Shown: positions 1-8,175, counted from the first letter of the stretch. The stretch is 64,000 nt of DNA from Mucilaginibacter yixingensis (GCF_041080815.1 NZ_CP160205.1:3844001-3908000); one strand, 5' to 3'. The notes: generated by a model not told the origin, from the letters alone. Made by a program: numbers and translations.

Positions 1-453
1 AGCTTTGTATATGTGGGTATCTATTGGAACAACCATCACCACATGATTTATACTGTAGATAGCATTAACGGTAAAGTGCTTTGGGCCAACCTGGGGTTGC
101 TGTTCTGGCTCTCGCTCATACCGTTTGTTACTGCCTGGATGGGCGAAAATCATTTTAGCCGCTGGCCTATTATGCTCTATGGGTTTGTACTGATGATGAA
201 CTCTATTGCCTACATCATCCTGGCGCGTTTACTGGTGCTGGAAGCCGGGCCCGATTCTGAGCTGGCAAAAGCGTTTGGTAACGACAAGAAAAGCAAAGTA
301 TCAGCCGCAATTTATCTTAGCGCCATGGCCATCTCTTACTTCTACCCATGGGTTGGTTTTGCCCTGTATTGGGTAGTTGCCCTCATCTGGATCATCCCTG
401 ATACCCGCATTGAGAAGCATGTGCCGGGTAAAGATTGCCCACCGGCTGAATAA
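1..453 (+). CDS. TMEM175-family (DUF1211) membrane protein, 5' truncated
   Basis: The frame is open from the first base of the window, so the true start lies upstream and only the last ~150 residues are present. The visible part opens with SFVYVGIYWNNHHH, which resembles the pore-helix signature of bacterial TMEM175 potassium channels. It continues with about four hydrophobic segments (roughly residues 30-50, 58-75, 105-120 and 122-135) and ends in a short charged tail. Bacterial members are tetramers of six-helix subunits that leak potassium across the inner membrane. The family call rests on the WxxHH motif and the helix pattern. The ion specificity is inference. The gene ends about 90 bases before the next gene with no clear terminator. 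Confidence 0.7.
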   Translation, partial: SFVYVGIYWNNHHHMIYTVDSINGKVLWANLGLLFWLSLIPFVTAWMGENHFSRWPIMLYGFVLMMNSIAYIILARLLVLEAGPDSELAKAFGNDKKSKVSAAIYLSAMAISYFYPWVGFALYWVVALIWIIPDTRIEKHVPGKDCPPAE

Positions 454-542
454 TCTCTGAGAAAGAACGTAAAAGTCAGAACGATTTCATTCACATATAC
501 TTATATTTGGGTTACTGCATGCCAGTACCAAGATAATTGTGT

Positions 543-2726
543 GTGAAATTTAACCTGTTACTTTGTTTTTTATTACTGCTTAGTGGTATTGTTTTTGGTC
601 AGGATTGCCCCCCTAACATTGGTTTTGAGAACGGTACCCTTTCTGGTTGGAAATGCTATGCCGGTACGATAAAGAACGGTGTTGTTAATATGCCCGAAAC
701 AGGCCCCATTAATGGCCGGCACACACTCATGCCCAATACATCCCCACAACAGCTTGACCCTTATGGTGGGTTCCCGGTCAACTCTCCCAATGGTAGTAAT
801 TATACGCTGCGGCTGGGTAACGATCAAGCCGGTGCAGAAATGGAAAGCGTAAGCTATGATTTTAAAATCCCAAGCAACCGTTACAGCATCACCTATTACT
901 ATGCAGTGGTGATGAACAACCCCAATCACCCGCCTGATGAGCAGCCTCGTTTTTCGGCCAAGGTAGAGGATGTTACGGGCGGCCCGGCTACGCAGGTTTA
1001 CCGAAGCTCGCTGGATTGTGTAAACCACGATTTTGTGGCTTCATCAGGCTTGACGGGCTTCCAGACCACCGGCAGCGGCAACAACCAAATACAGTATAAA
1101 GATTGGTCGCCCGTAAGCTTAACCCTTATTGGTTATGCCGGCCGCACCCTTCGCTTTACTTTTACCACTAACGATTGTACCCACCAGGCCCACTTTGGCT
1201 ATGCCTACCTTGATTTTGAAGAAAACTGCGGCACATCACTCATTAAAGGCAACAACTATTGCGAGGGCACCAACGAGGTGGTATTAACAGCGCCATCGGG
1301 CTTTGATAGCTATGCCTGGTATACTGATAATTTTACAACGCAGGTGGGCACCAACTCAACCTTACGCCTAAACCCTATACCGGCAGATGGCACGCAATAT
1401 CAATTAATTGTTACGCCACCTAAAGGCTTAGGCTGTACAGATACCATGTATGCCAGCATATCTGGCCTGGCGCAACCGTTTAAACTCAACATTGCACAAC
1501 CTGAAATTTTGGCCTGCAAGGCTGATGGAGCTGATATTACCGCCCCGGCTATAACCGCTGGCAGCAGTGCCGATATGGCGTACCAATATTATGCAGACCC
1601 CGACGGGCAAATTTATGTGAGCGACCCAAAACGTATATCCACATCGGGCACTTATTACATCCGCGGCACCAATACCGTTTATGGATGTACGGATATTAAG
1701 CCCATAAAAGTTACCCTTGCTGACGGGCCCACCATAGAATGGACACCACCACTGGCAGTTTGTCAACCCGCTACAATAGATCTTACAAAGGCGGTTACAG
1801 ATGCAAAAGGCGCTACCATATCATATTATACAGATCAAATAGCCACCAGGCCGTTGCTCAATCCTACTGCTATTGATAAAACCGGCATTTACTATATCAA
1901 AGCCACCAGCGCACTAAATTGCGCCACCATTATACCGGTAAGTGTAATAGTTAATCAACTGCCCATAGTATCGCCTAAAACCGTAGCAAGTTGCCCGCCC
2001 ATCAGCCTTACCCGGGCCGTATCTGATGGCGATTACACAGGCAATACTTTCCAGTTTTTTTATGATGCGGCTTGCACGTTACCTGTAAAAGATCCGGATA
2101 ACCTTACTGATCCGGCTCAAAGCGGCACTTACTACTACCGTGGGGTGAACAGTAGTTGCCCGGGCTCGCCCTCTACTGTAACCGTTACGGTTTATAAAGT
2201 CCCCAGCTTTACGGTAACAGACCCTAGCCCGGTAACTTATCCGGCAACCATTAACCTGGCCGATACCCGCCCCGACCTGTCAGACGCTGCTTATACTTAT
2301 TGGTATGATGCCACTGCCAGCCAAAAACAGATAACAGACTATCGCGCCGTGGGACAAAGCGGTACCTATTACATCAAGGCAACGGGTATTTCAGGTAGTT
2401 GCACGCTGATACAACCCGTACATGTAACCGTAAATGCTCCGCCAGAGGCCGACCTGGTAGCCGCCAATACTTTTACACCCAATGGCGATGGTGTTAACGA
2501 TTTTTTTAACCCCACAACCACCGGTGTACTAAGCATCAACTACCTCAAAATATTTAATCGCTACGGCAAACAGGTGTATGAAACCAAGCAAGCGCTAACA
2601 CCGTGGGACGGTAAATTGAATGGCCAGCTACAGCCCGTAGGTACTTATTACTGGATTTTTAACTGTTTTGATATCTACCGTAAGAAAACGATAACACGTT
2701 CGGGACCGATAACAATTATCAGGTAG
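543..2726 (+). CDS. Secreted protein with C-terminal gliding/CHU-type sorting domain
   Basis: This 727-residue protein starts with GTG at 543, giving MKFNLLLCFLLLL...FGQ, a standard signal peptide; a TTG six bases upstream is the alternative start. After the signal comes a jelly-roll-like region (NIGFENGTLSGW at the mature N-terminus). Several ~80-residue Ig-like modules follow, each with a recurring SGTYYIR/SGTYYIKA strand (near residues 370, 450, 535 and 610). The last ~85 residues (NTFTPNGDGVND, KIFNRYGKQVYE, WDGKLNGQ, VGTYYWIF) match the gliding-motility-associated C-terminal family. That domain is used for export through the type IX secretion system, whose PorT subunit is encoded at 63.2 kb. 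The protein is probably a surface adhesin or matrix protein; its ligand cannot be read from sequence. Confidence 0.85.
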   Translation: MKFNLLLCFLLLLSGIVFGQDCPPNIGFENGTLSGWKCYAGTIKNGVVNMPETGPINGRHTLMPNTSPQQLDPYGGFPVNSPNGSNYTLRLGNDQAGAEMESVSYDFKIPSNRYSITYYYAVVMNNPNHPPDEQPRFSAKVEDVTGGPATQVYRSSLDCVNHDFVASSGLTGFQTTGSGNNQIQYKDWSPVSLTLIGYAGRTLRFTFTTNDCTHQAHFGYAYLDFEENCGTSLIKGNNYCEGTNEVVLTAPSGFDSYAWYTDNFTTQVGTNSTLRLNPIPADGTQYQLIVTPPKGLGCTDTMYASISGLAQPFKLNIAQPEILACKADGADITAPAITAGSSADMAYQYYADPDGQIYVSDPKRISTSGTYYIRGTNTVYGCTDIKPIKVTLADGPTIEWTPPLAVCQPATIDLTKAVTDAKGATISYYTDQIATRPLLNPTAIDKTGIYYIKATSALNCATIIPVSVIVNQLPIVSPKTVASCPPISLTRAVSDGDYTGNTFQFFYDAACTLPVKDPDNLTDPAQSGTYYYRGVNSSCPGSPSTVTVTVYKVPSFTVTDPSPVTYPATINLADTRPDLSDAAYTYWYDATASQKQITDYRAVGQSGTYYIKATGISGSCTLIQPVHVTVNAPPEADLVAANTFTPNGDGVNDFFNPTTTGVLSINYLKIFNRYGKQVYETKQALTPWDGKLNGQLQPVGTYYWIFNCFDIYRKKTITRSGPITIIR

Positions 2727-2739
2727 CACCTCTCCCCGG

Positions 2740-2758
2740 CCCTCTCCAAAGGAGAGGG
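2740..2758. repeat. CCTCTCC/GGAGAGG palindrome between convergent genes
   Basis: An eight-base perfect stem with a three-base loop sits between the end of the surface-protein gene and the convergent holA end. It belongs to the C-rich/G-rich palindromes that recur at convergent gene ends in this window (16.8, 23.1, 24.3, 31.4 and 56.4-57 kb). No T-run follows on either strand, so it is not a textbook terminator, although a hairpin would form in both transcripts. Confidence 0.6.
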
Positions 2759-2780
2759 AGGCAAATGTCTAAAAGGAATA

Positions 2781-3797
2781 TCAATGCAATATCCGGAACA
2801 TCAACTCCTTCATCAATTCTCCGTGCGAGGCGTTTGAATCGAGGCCCTTGCTTTTCAGATCATACTCGCGCAGGGCGCTGATGATGTCCATAGTTTTGGT
2901 GTAGTTGAAACTGCGGGCAGCCTGCTCGTAATCTTTTACAAAGTAAGGATTGATGCCCAGCTCTTTTGCCGCGGTCGATTTATCTTTCAGGTAATGAAAG
3001 GTCAGCACTTTGGTAAAATAATTATTCAGGTTACCCAACACCAGCACAATAGGGTTTGATTTGGGGTTGGATTCAAAATAATTGATGATTTGGTTAACCT
3101 TATAGGCGTCCTTTTTGGCCAGGGCCGTCTGCAGTTCAAAAACGTTATACTCTTTACTGATGCCAATGTTATCCTGAATATGTTTCAGCGTGATCTCTTG
3201 ACCGCGCTCCACGTTCAGCATCAGCTTGTCAAGTTCGTTGGCAATTTTAGACAGATCGTTACCCAGGTACTCGGCCAGCATATTTGAGGCCTGTGTGTTG
3301 ATGCGGTATTGCTTCTCCTTCACATAGTCTTCAATCCAACCGGGCAATTTACTGTCATACAAAGACGCCGACTCAAACACTATACCCTGTTTCTCAATGG
3401 CTTTGTATGATTTCTTGCGTTTATCAAACTTGCCGTACTTATGGCAAAACACCAGAATGGTGCTGGGTAATGGATTTTCCAGATAACTCAATACCGGATT
3501 GAGGCTTTTTTTATCGTCCTCCTCGCGGCCCCATTTTAAATCCTGCGCCTCTTTTACCAGCACTACCTGGTAATCTGCCATCATGGGGTAACGCTTAGCG
3601 GCGTTGAGCACGGTCATAATATCGGTATCCTTACCGTAAAGTACGGTTTGGTTAAAGCCTTTCTCAGCTTCAGAGAGCAACTCGCGTTCAATATAATCGC
3701 TTACCAGATCAATAAAATAAGGCTCATCACCATGCAACAGGTACAGTGGCTTAAACTTCCGGCTTTTCAGATCTTTTAATAATTCGGGTGCGGTCAT
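2781..3797 (-). CDS. holA: DNA polymerase III subunit delta
   Basis: At 338 residues this is the usual length for HolA. The delta subunit opens the beta sliding clamp within the clamp-loader complex at the replication fork. The N-terminal segment FKPLYLLHGDEPYFIDLVSDYIE is the typical delta opening with a degenerate nucleotide-binding fold. The C-terminal third (FELQTALAKKDAYKVNQIINYFE ... VLVLGNLNNYFTKVL) is the helical collar domain that contacts the other clamp-loader subunits. ATG at 3797 is preceded by TACTTTTA at 3810-3817, a near match to the phylum's -7 box. The gene is transcribed divergently from the HsdR-N-like gene, a pairing I recall as common in Bacteroidetes. Confidence 0.93.
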   Translation of the reverse strand: MTAPELLKDLKSRKFKPLYLLHGDEPYFIDLVSDYIERELLSEAEKGFNQTVLYGKDTDIMTVLNAAKRYPMMADYQVVLVKEAQDLKWGREEDDKKSLNPVLSYLENPLPSTILVFCHKYGKFDKRKKSYKAIEKQGIVFESASLYDSKLPGWIEDYVKEKQYRINTQASNMLAEYLGNDLSKIANELDKLMLNVERGQEITLKHIQDNIGISKEYNVFELQTALAKKDAYKVNQIINYFESNPKSNPIVLVLGNLNNYFTKVLTFHYLKDKSTAAKELGINPYFVKDYEQAARSFNYTKTMDIISALREYDLKSKGLDSNASHGELMKELMFRILH

Positions 3798-3837
3798 ATA
3801 TCAGAAGCGTAAAAGTACAAAGAATGTGCCCCCGGAT

Positions 3838-3881
3838 GAAACGGATTTTTCATGAACTGATAGTTTTTGACACTCAAGAGA
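3838..3881 (+). repeat. Degenerate copy of the AACGGATTTTT repeat arm
   Basis: This stretch aligns with the left arm of the element at 8.2 kb: AACGGATTTTTC, then a diverged middle, then CACTCAAGAG. It has no opposite arm, so it looks like a decayed solo arm in the holA/HsdR-N divergent promoter region. Confidence 0.45.
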
Positions 3882-3963
3882 ACTACACTGTTTGAGAGAT
3901 TTACAGGATACCTCTCAAACCGGCTACTTGCTTTTGACGAAAAATTGCCAACTTAGCAAAACA

Positions 3964-4419
3964 ATGGATCTGCTGCAGCCGCTTAATTTACCACCCTACC
4001 CTTTCAAAATTACCGACGATAACGGGAAGCTTTCGCTGTTTGATGAATTGCGCCGAAAACAGATCATCATTACGCCCGAAGAATGGGTGCGCCAGCATTT
4101 TGTGCAATACCTCATCGGGCATAAGCAATACCCCAAAACTCTCATCCGGTTAGAGGGCGGCCTGAAGATGAACGGCATGGCCCGTCGCAGCGACATTTTG
4201 ATCTATGATCGTCAAGGCGGTAAGATCCTGCTGGTAGAGTGCAAGGCCCCATCAGTAGCTATCACCCAGCAGGTGTTTGACCAAATTGCTCGCTATAACA
4301 TGGTACATAAAGTGCCGTTGCTGGCCGTAACCAATGGTCTGCAACATTATTTCTGCAAGATAGATTTTGAGCAGAACAGCTATAGTTTTATTGAGCAGCT
4401 GCCCGATTACGTGAAGTGA
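3964..4419 (+). CDS. Stand-alone HsdR N-terminal (PD-(D/E)xK) domain protein
   Basis: A 151-residue protein consisting only of the N-terminal domain of type I restriction HsdR subunits. A nuclease-core pattern is visible: RRSDILIYD, then LLVECKAP (the ExK part), followed by QVFDQIARYN. No helicase motor and no hsdM or hsdS is nearby, so it is not part of a type I system here. I chose ATG at 3964 because the preceding stretch overlaps a decayed repeat and lacks a good start; TTG at 3892 would add 24 unlikely residues. The gene is divergent from holA. It may act on nucleic acid ends in replication or repair, but that is a guess from the neighbour and the fold. Confidence 0.75.
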   Translation: MDLLQPLNLPPYPFKITDDNGKLSLFDELRRKQIIITPEEWVRQHFVQYLIGHKQYPKTLIRLEGGLKMNGMARRSDILIYDRQGGKILLVECKAPSVAITQQVFDQIARYNMVHKVPLLAVTNGLQHYFCKIDFEQNSYSFIEQLPDYVK

Positions 4420-4623
4420 CAGTGGCTAGAATAAAAATAGCCAACAGGCCACACCTAAGGCACTAAAGATCTTTTTCCTTTTTACTACCAACATGGCACT
4501 TCTACGGGAGTTCAATTGCAATTAAGCCCTGTAAGGGCGACCTGTTTGTAGCAGAGCAATCACAATTATCTTAGCGCCGTAGGTGCGGCCTATTAGCCGA
4601 CTTGTAGATTAGCCATCAAATGC
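4420..4623. repeat. Intergenic palindromic repeat region (GGTGCGGCCTATTAG type)
   Basis: No gene is seen here. The stretch contains imperfect inverted halves: CCACACCTAAGGC near 4450 against GCCGTAGGTGCGGCC near 4575. A CAGGGCTTAATTG/GGGCGACCTGTTTGTAGC unit lies between them. This architecture fits a dispersed intergenic repeat rather than coding DNA. Confidence 0.5.
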
Positions 4624-4654
4624 AAAACGGCTACCCTCATCAGGTAGCCGTTTT
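4624..4654. terminator. Bidirectional rho-independent terminator
   Basis: A 12-base perfect stem (AAAACGGCTACC / GGTAGCCGTTTT) with a seven-base loop has A and T runs on its two flanks. It can stop both the rightward HsdR-N-like transcript and the leftward PH/SHOCT transcript. Confidence 0.85.
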
Positions 4655-4670
4655 ATATTTTAGGATAGTT

Positions 4671-5330
4671 TTACAGATCGCTCAGTAATTCGAGCTTTTT
4701 CTGGTTGTATTCTTCCTGAGAGATAAGACCATTGTCAAACAACGTTTTTAGCTTTTTCAGTTTTTCAGTCAGCACATCTGGCTTGGCTTCTTCATGTATT
4801 ACCGGAGCTGGTGCGGGTGTCGGTACCGCAACCGCAACAGGCGCTGCCGCTACCGGCGCCTGAAAACCTATTTTACCGGCAGGATCTACCTGTATAGCGC
4901 CAGATTCTGCACGTTTTTCTTCCAGATCGCGCTGGCGACGGGCCTCACGCTCGGCTTCTTTACGATCCTGAGCATATTGGTAAAGTTTGCGGGCTTGCAC
5001 TTTAGGCAGATAATCAACGCCCATCTCGGCACCGTTGGTTGTTTTAGCGCTAAAGATGGCTCCAATAATCTCTTCTTTGGTGTACACATCAACGATGTCT
5101 TTCCAAACAAAATCAACAAACTTGATAGAGAGGCCCAGGTTAGCCGGAGTAAAAAAGAAAATACGTCTGTTGGTAAGCGCCACGCAATCTGGCAGTATGT
5201 TTACCAGCGGTTTCTTTTGGGTGGCTATATATAAAATATCTTCGCCAGCTGTTAACAGGTCTGTTAAACGCAGATAAACCTTCTCAACCGCCTTAGGGTC
5301 CTGCTGGTCATTTAAAAATTGATCGATCAT
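4671..5330 (-). CDS. PH-domain protein with C-terminal SHOCT motif
   Basis: A 219-residue cytoplasmic protein. Residues ~20-125 look like a bacterial PH-like domain (GEDILYIATQKKP, CVALTNRRIFFFT, FVWKDIVDV). A charged helix follows (~130-150), then a proline/alanine-rich linker (~165-190). The end is a SHOCT module (KLKKLKTLFDNGLISQEEYNQKK), a short helical pair found at the ends of many oligomerising bacterial proteins. ATG at 5330 is preferred because a perfect TACTTTTG box lies at 5358-5365; an upstream in-frame codon at 5369 would fall beyond the promoter. The function is not known. PH-like/SHOCT proteins are usually suspected of membrane-associated or stress roles. Confidence 0.75.
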   Translation of the reverse strand: MIDQFLNDQQDPKAVEKVYLRLTDLLTAGEDILYIATQKKPLVNILPDCVALTNRRIFFFTPANLGLSIKFVDFVWKDIVDVYTKEEIIGAIFSAKTTNGAEMGVDYLPKVQARKLYQYAQDRKEAEREARRQRDLEEKRAESGAIQVDPAGKIGFQAPVAAAPVAVAVPTPAPAPVIHEEAKPDVLTEKLKKLKTLFDNGLISQEEYNQKKLELLSDL

Positions 5331-5357
5331 TGCTGTAAGGGTATGATACTTTTGCAG

Positions 5358-5365
5358 CAAAAGTA
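5358..5365 (-). promoter_or_regulatory. TACTTTTG -7 promoter box of the PH/SHOCT gene
   Basis: A perfect match to the Bacteroidetes sigma consensus TAnnTTTG on the minus strand, 27 bases before the chosen start codon. The same box recurs before many genes in this window. Confidence 0.7.
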
Positions 5366-5437
5366 ACAATATTATATCAGTTACAAGTTAATATTTAGGC
5401 TGCGGCAGGTTAACAGCCATGCCAGCAACAAAACAAA

Positions 5438-5465
5438 GCCCGGTACAATTTTCATTGTACCGGGC
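5438..5465 (-). terminator. Perfect 12-bp hairpin with T-rich tail on the minus strand
   Basis: GCCCGGTACAAT and its complement flank a four-base loop. On the minus strand the hairpin is followed by TTTGTTTTGTT, so it can act as a terminator behind the candidate small RNA unit and back up the hairpin at 5498-5520. Confidence 0.6.
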
Positions 5466-5497
5466 CTCAAATCAATTAACCACCAACCACACTCATC

Positions 5498-5608
5498 AAA
5501 AAAAAGGATAGCGTCTATCCCTATCACACTCATCAACAGTTTAAATTTCGATACCACGGGAAAGGGCTATCTTTTAAACTTTTATTACAATTAAAAAGGT
5601 ATTAAAAG
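5498..5608 (-). ncRNA. Candidate small RNA (unit A) with own promoter and terminator
   Basis: On the minus strand a TAGCTTTG box (5614-5621) is followed by about 110 bases without a convincing reading frame. The unit ends in a six-base stem (GGATAG/CTATCC, 5506-5520) followed by eight T residues. The body shares blocks with a second unit at 6041-6200: GCCTTACT just after the box, AGCC-TTTC-CC in the middle, and TTAAACT-TTGATGAG near the end. A 50-codon frame beginning ATGAGTGTG runs through both hairpins, which makes coding unlikely. The promoter box, a compact body and an intrinsic terminator fit a small RNA; expression is unproven. Confidence 0.45.
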
Positions 5609-5613
5609 TAAGG

Positions 5614-5621
5614 CAAAGCTA
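5614..5621 (-). promoter_or_regulatory. TAGCTTTG promoter box of candidate RNA unit A
   Basis: A perfect TAnnTTTG match on the minus strand, followed by GCC as in most promoter boxes of this window. No plausible gene start lies directly downstream, only the candidate RNA. Confidence 0.5.
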
Positions 5622-5768
5622 ATGCCATGCATGCCGAACGCCCAAAACAGCTTCAAAACCGGGCTTTACTTAAACAATGGAGGAATATTTGGGGAAGAAT
5701 TTACCACACAAATGAGGAATATCGGGAAATCAACACTCCTTGTAAGCATTTAACAATCAGAAATTTAC

Positions 5769-5999
5769 TCAGGATATTTTGGAGTGCGACAAGGAAACGC
5801 TGCTTTTAGACGCCCAGGGATTAGACGAAACGTTACCCTTGTTCTTTATATTATTAAAAACATTATAACCTATGTAGAAAAGAACAAAAAGGGGAGAAAG
5901 AACAATGGCAATAGCAAATACAATAGCAGTAGCCGTAAAAGCTAAAGCAGCTATAGTATATCTCTTAAATAAACTTAGTTCAGGTTTCTTATCTCTCAT
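5769..5999 (-). CDS. Small membrane protein, function unknown
   Basis: A 76-residue frame starting MRDKKPELSLFKRYTIAA. It has one long hydrophobic segment (about residues 13-48, probably two closely spaced helices, VFAIAIVLSPLFVLFYIGY) and a serine-rich polar tail. A positively charged N-terminus before a membrane segment is typical of real small membrane proteins. I do not recognise a family. The gene lies between the two candidate RNA units on the same strand, so unit B could be its 5' leader. Coding is supported only by composition and the hydrophobic profile. Confidence 0.5.
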   Translation of the reverse strand: MRDKKPELSLFKRYTIAALAFTATAIVFAIAIVLSPLFVLFYIGYNVFNNIKNKGNVSSNPWASKSSVSLSHSKIS

Positions 6000-6040
6000 T
6001 TTATTATATCCCAGCCCTCGCAAGGGCTCAAAATGTAAAA

Positions 6041-6200
6041 CATGGCATACCACTACCTTTAGCAGTATGCCATGTTTATCCGCACTTTATCAACCTCACC
6101 TTGCAAGGCCTTTCTGTTCACCTCATCAATAGTTTAACGTACATTTTCCTACAGGAGAAAGGCTTGTCAAAATATCTTCTTACAGATGTTAACAGTAAGG
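6041..6200 (-). ncRNA. Candidate RNA unit B, paralogue of unit A or leader of the small membrane gene
   Basis: The minus strand starts with CTGTTTTG (6201-6208), a degenerate promoter box set in the same context as unit A (GGCAT before it, CCTTACT after it). It shares the AGCC-TTTC and TTAAACT-TTGATGAG blocks with unit A. It ends in a ten-base perfect stem, CATGGCATAC/GTATGCCATG (6041-6074), followed by TTTTACATTTTG. The 76-residue membrane protein starts ~40 bases further on, so this may be either a separate RNA or an attenuator-like 5' leader. Confidence 0.4.
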
Positions 6201-6208
6201 CAAAACAG

Positions 6209-6452
6209 ATGCCAATTAATAAATATAGTACCCGCAACGGATAAACACGCTTTTACACCATAGTTACGCAGCAAATAAGGAAAAGTTTTTCCCAAAATGG
6301 GAAATTTCACCTAACTATCGCAAACACAGTGGTTTTAATTTTAAATACGAATAAAAGAACAATTTAGTATCTGCGTAAAACAGCTACCGGTATCAATGCG
6401 CTTTATTGCACAATACTGATACTCCCGGTAAAAGCCATCAGGCAGAAACTAT
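6209..6452. other. AT-rich intergenic stretch without a gene
   Basis: No reading frame of useful length and no strong hairpin were seen. It separates the minus-strand RNA/membrane-protein unit from the plus-strand HAD gene and presumably holds the upstream promoter elements of both. Confidence 0.6.
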
Positions 6453-6460
6453 TACTTTTG
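6453..6460 (+). promoter_or_regulatory. TACTTTTG promoter box of the HAD hydrolase
   Basis: A perfect TAnnTTTG followed by CCGCC, 30 bases before ATG 6491. It lies upstream of that ATG but overlaps the alternative start at 6458, which supports the internal ATG as the real start. Confidence 0.7.
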
Positions 6461-6490
6461 CCGCCGTTAAACATATACATATACGGCACT

Positions 6491-7129
6491 ATGGCAACAA
6501 ACGTTTCTTTTGACAGCATAATTTTTGATCTTGATGGCACCCTGTGGGATTCGACCGCTAACGTGGCCCTGGCCTGGCAAACCGCTAAAGAACAAGTTGA
6601 TTATGTAACAGACGATATTACCCAACAAACCGTACGCTCTATTACCGGCATGGCTTATGATGCCATCTTTGAGAAGCTTTACCCTTATCTTGATACGCCA
6701 ACCCGCGATAACTTTAAAGCGCTTTGCGCCAAACATGAGTTGGACACCCTGCACGAACTGGGAGGAGCACACTACCCCAAACTGGAAGAAACACTGACTT
6801 ACTTAAAAAGCAAGTATCGCTTGTTTATTGTAAGCAACTGCCAATCAGGCTATATTGAAATATTTTTGAAGCACGATGGTATGGCTCAGTTTTTTGAAGC
6901 CCATCAGTGTTATGGCACCAAGGGCCAACCCAAGTTTCAGAACATTAAAGACATTGTTGCCGATTATAACCTGCAGGCCCCTGTTTACGTAGGTGATACA
7001 ACGGGCGATCGTGACTCGGCCGCCAAAGCCGGGGTACCATTTATCTTTGCCGATTATGGTTTCGGTCAGGTAGAAGATGGTTTTGTGGCACGCATCAGTC
7101 AGTTTGAAGAGTTAAAGGATATCCTGTAA
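6491..7129 (+). CDS. HAD-superfamily hydrolase, phosphoglycolate-phosphatase-like
   Basis: A 212-residue soluble enzyme of the haloacid dehalogenase fold. Motif I is FDLDGTLWDS near the N-terminus (nucleophile Asp plus acid/base Asp). A four-helix type I cap follows, then motif II VSNCQSGY, and motif IV VGDTTGDRDSA near residue 175 (metal-binding acids). These place it with phosphatases acting on small phosphorylated metabolites such as 2-phosphoglycolate. The true substrate cannot be assigned from sequence. It is followed by dapA with its own weak promoter, so it is probably a single-gene unit. Confidence 0.88.
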   Translation: MATNVSFDSIIFDLDGTLWDSTANVALAWQTAKEQVDYVTDDITQQTVRSITGMAYDAIFEKLYPYLDTPTRDNFKALCAKHELDTLHELGGAHYPKLEETLTYLKSKYRLFIVSNCQSGYIEIFLKHDGMAQFFEAHQCYGTKGQPKFQNIKDIVADYNLQAPVYVGDTTGDRDSAAKAGVPFIFADYGFGQVEDGFVARISQFEELKDIL

Positions 7130-7284
7130 GTCTTTCTTTAAGTATTGATCAACTCTGGGGCTCCCCCCCCCTCGACTTAAGAATTAAGGATATGGCTTAA
7201 AGTTACCTAACTACTGGCTGCTTTGTGCTTTATCCTTTTACGTTTAACAGCCAATACGTATCTTTACATCCTTTAATTGTGAAA

Positions 7285-8175
7285 ATGAACAGATTTTACG
7301 GAACAGGGGTAGCAATTGTAACCCCATTTCAGGCAGACGGCCAGGTTGATTATACAGGCCTTAAAAACCTGATCAATTACTTGATCGACGGCGGTGTGCA
7401 ATACATCGTTTCTTTGGGTACAACCGGCGAGAGCGCCACATTGACCAAAGACGAGAAGAAGAAGGTGTGGGAATTTACTGCTGAAACCGTAAATAAGCGC
7501 GTTAACCTGGTAGCCGGCATTGGCGGCAACAACACTTATGAGGTAGTTGAGCAGGTGGGCGCATTCAATGTAACTGGTTATGATGCTATCCTTTCGGCCA
7601 GTCCGCATTATAACAAGCCAACACAAGAAGGTATTTATCAGCACTATCGCGCCATTTCTGAGAGCGCGCAGTTGCCTATTATTTTATATAACGTACCAAG
7701 CCGTACCGGCAGCACCGTAAGTGCGGAGACCACCTGTCGCCTGGCCCATGATTTTAAGAACATTATTGCTACCAAAGAAGCTTCGGGTAGCTTTGATATC
7801 TTTAACCAGATTATGCGCGATAAGCCCGAGGATTTCCTGCTGATCTCTGGCGATGATCCGGTTACGTTACCAATGATCTCTTTAGGTGCCGCGGGATTGA
7901 TTTCAGTAGCAGGTAACGCCCTGCCTAAACAGGTATCAGACTACGTAAAGCTGGCACTTGAGGGCAACTTTAAAGCTGCACAAAAAGGCCACCTGGAGTT
8001 GATAGAATTTACCCGTCTGCTATTTACCGAAGGTAGCCCGGCTGGTGTAAAAACTGCGCTGAAACAATTAGGTGTTTGCGGTGATGCCGTTCGTTTGCCA
8101 CTGGTGCAGGTAGGCAGTAAAACTGCTGCCGCGATTGAAGCAGAGTTACATAAGATTAATGTAGTATTGTCTTGA
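7285..8175 (+). CDS. dapA: 4-hydroxy-tetrahydrodipicolinate synthase
   Basis: At 296 residues this is standard DapA length. The enzyme condenses pyruvate with aspartate semialdehyde in the first committed step toward diaminopimelate and lysine. Seen motifs are GTTGESATLT near residue 50, YNVPSRTG near 135 with the catalytic Tyr, and TKEASG near 162 with the Schiff-base Lys. ATG at 7285 (MNRFYGTGVAIVTPF) is the family's normal start; a near-match promoter box TATCTTTA lies at 7258-7265. The stop codon TGA is part of the tip (GTCTTGAACC) of the repeat element that follows, and a strong terminator sits inside that element. Confidence 0.95.
   Translation: MNRFYGTGVAIVTPFQADGQVDYTGLKNLINYLIDGGVQYIVSLGTTGESATLTKDEKKKVWEFTAETVNKRVNLVAGIGGNNTYEVVEQVGAFNVTGYDAILSASPHYNKPTQEGIYQHYRAISESAQLPIILYNVPSRTGSTVSAETTCRLAHDFKNIIATKEASGSFDIFNQIMRDKPEDFLLISGDDPVTLPMISLGAAGLISVAGNALPKQVSDYVKLALEGNFKAAQKGHLELIEFTRLLFTEGSPAGVKTALKQLGVCGDAVRLPLVQVGSKTAAAIEAELHKINVVLS

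Noticed and set aside
5445..5555. 50-codon frame (MSVIGIDAIL...) in RNA unit A
   Set aside because: It runs through two intrinsic terminator hairpins, and the homologous unit B has a stop codon right after the matching ATG.
5627..5809. Plus-strand 60-codon frame
   Set aside because: It overlaps the minus-strand membrane-protein end and the promoter of RNA unit A, and its composition is unlike protein.
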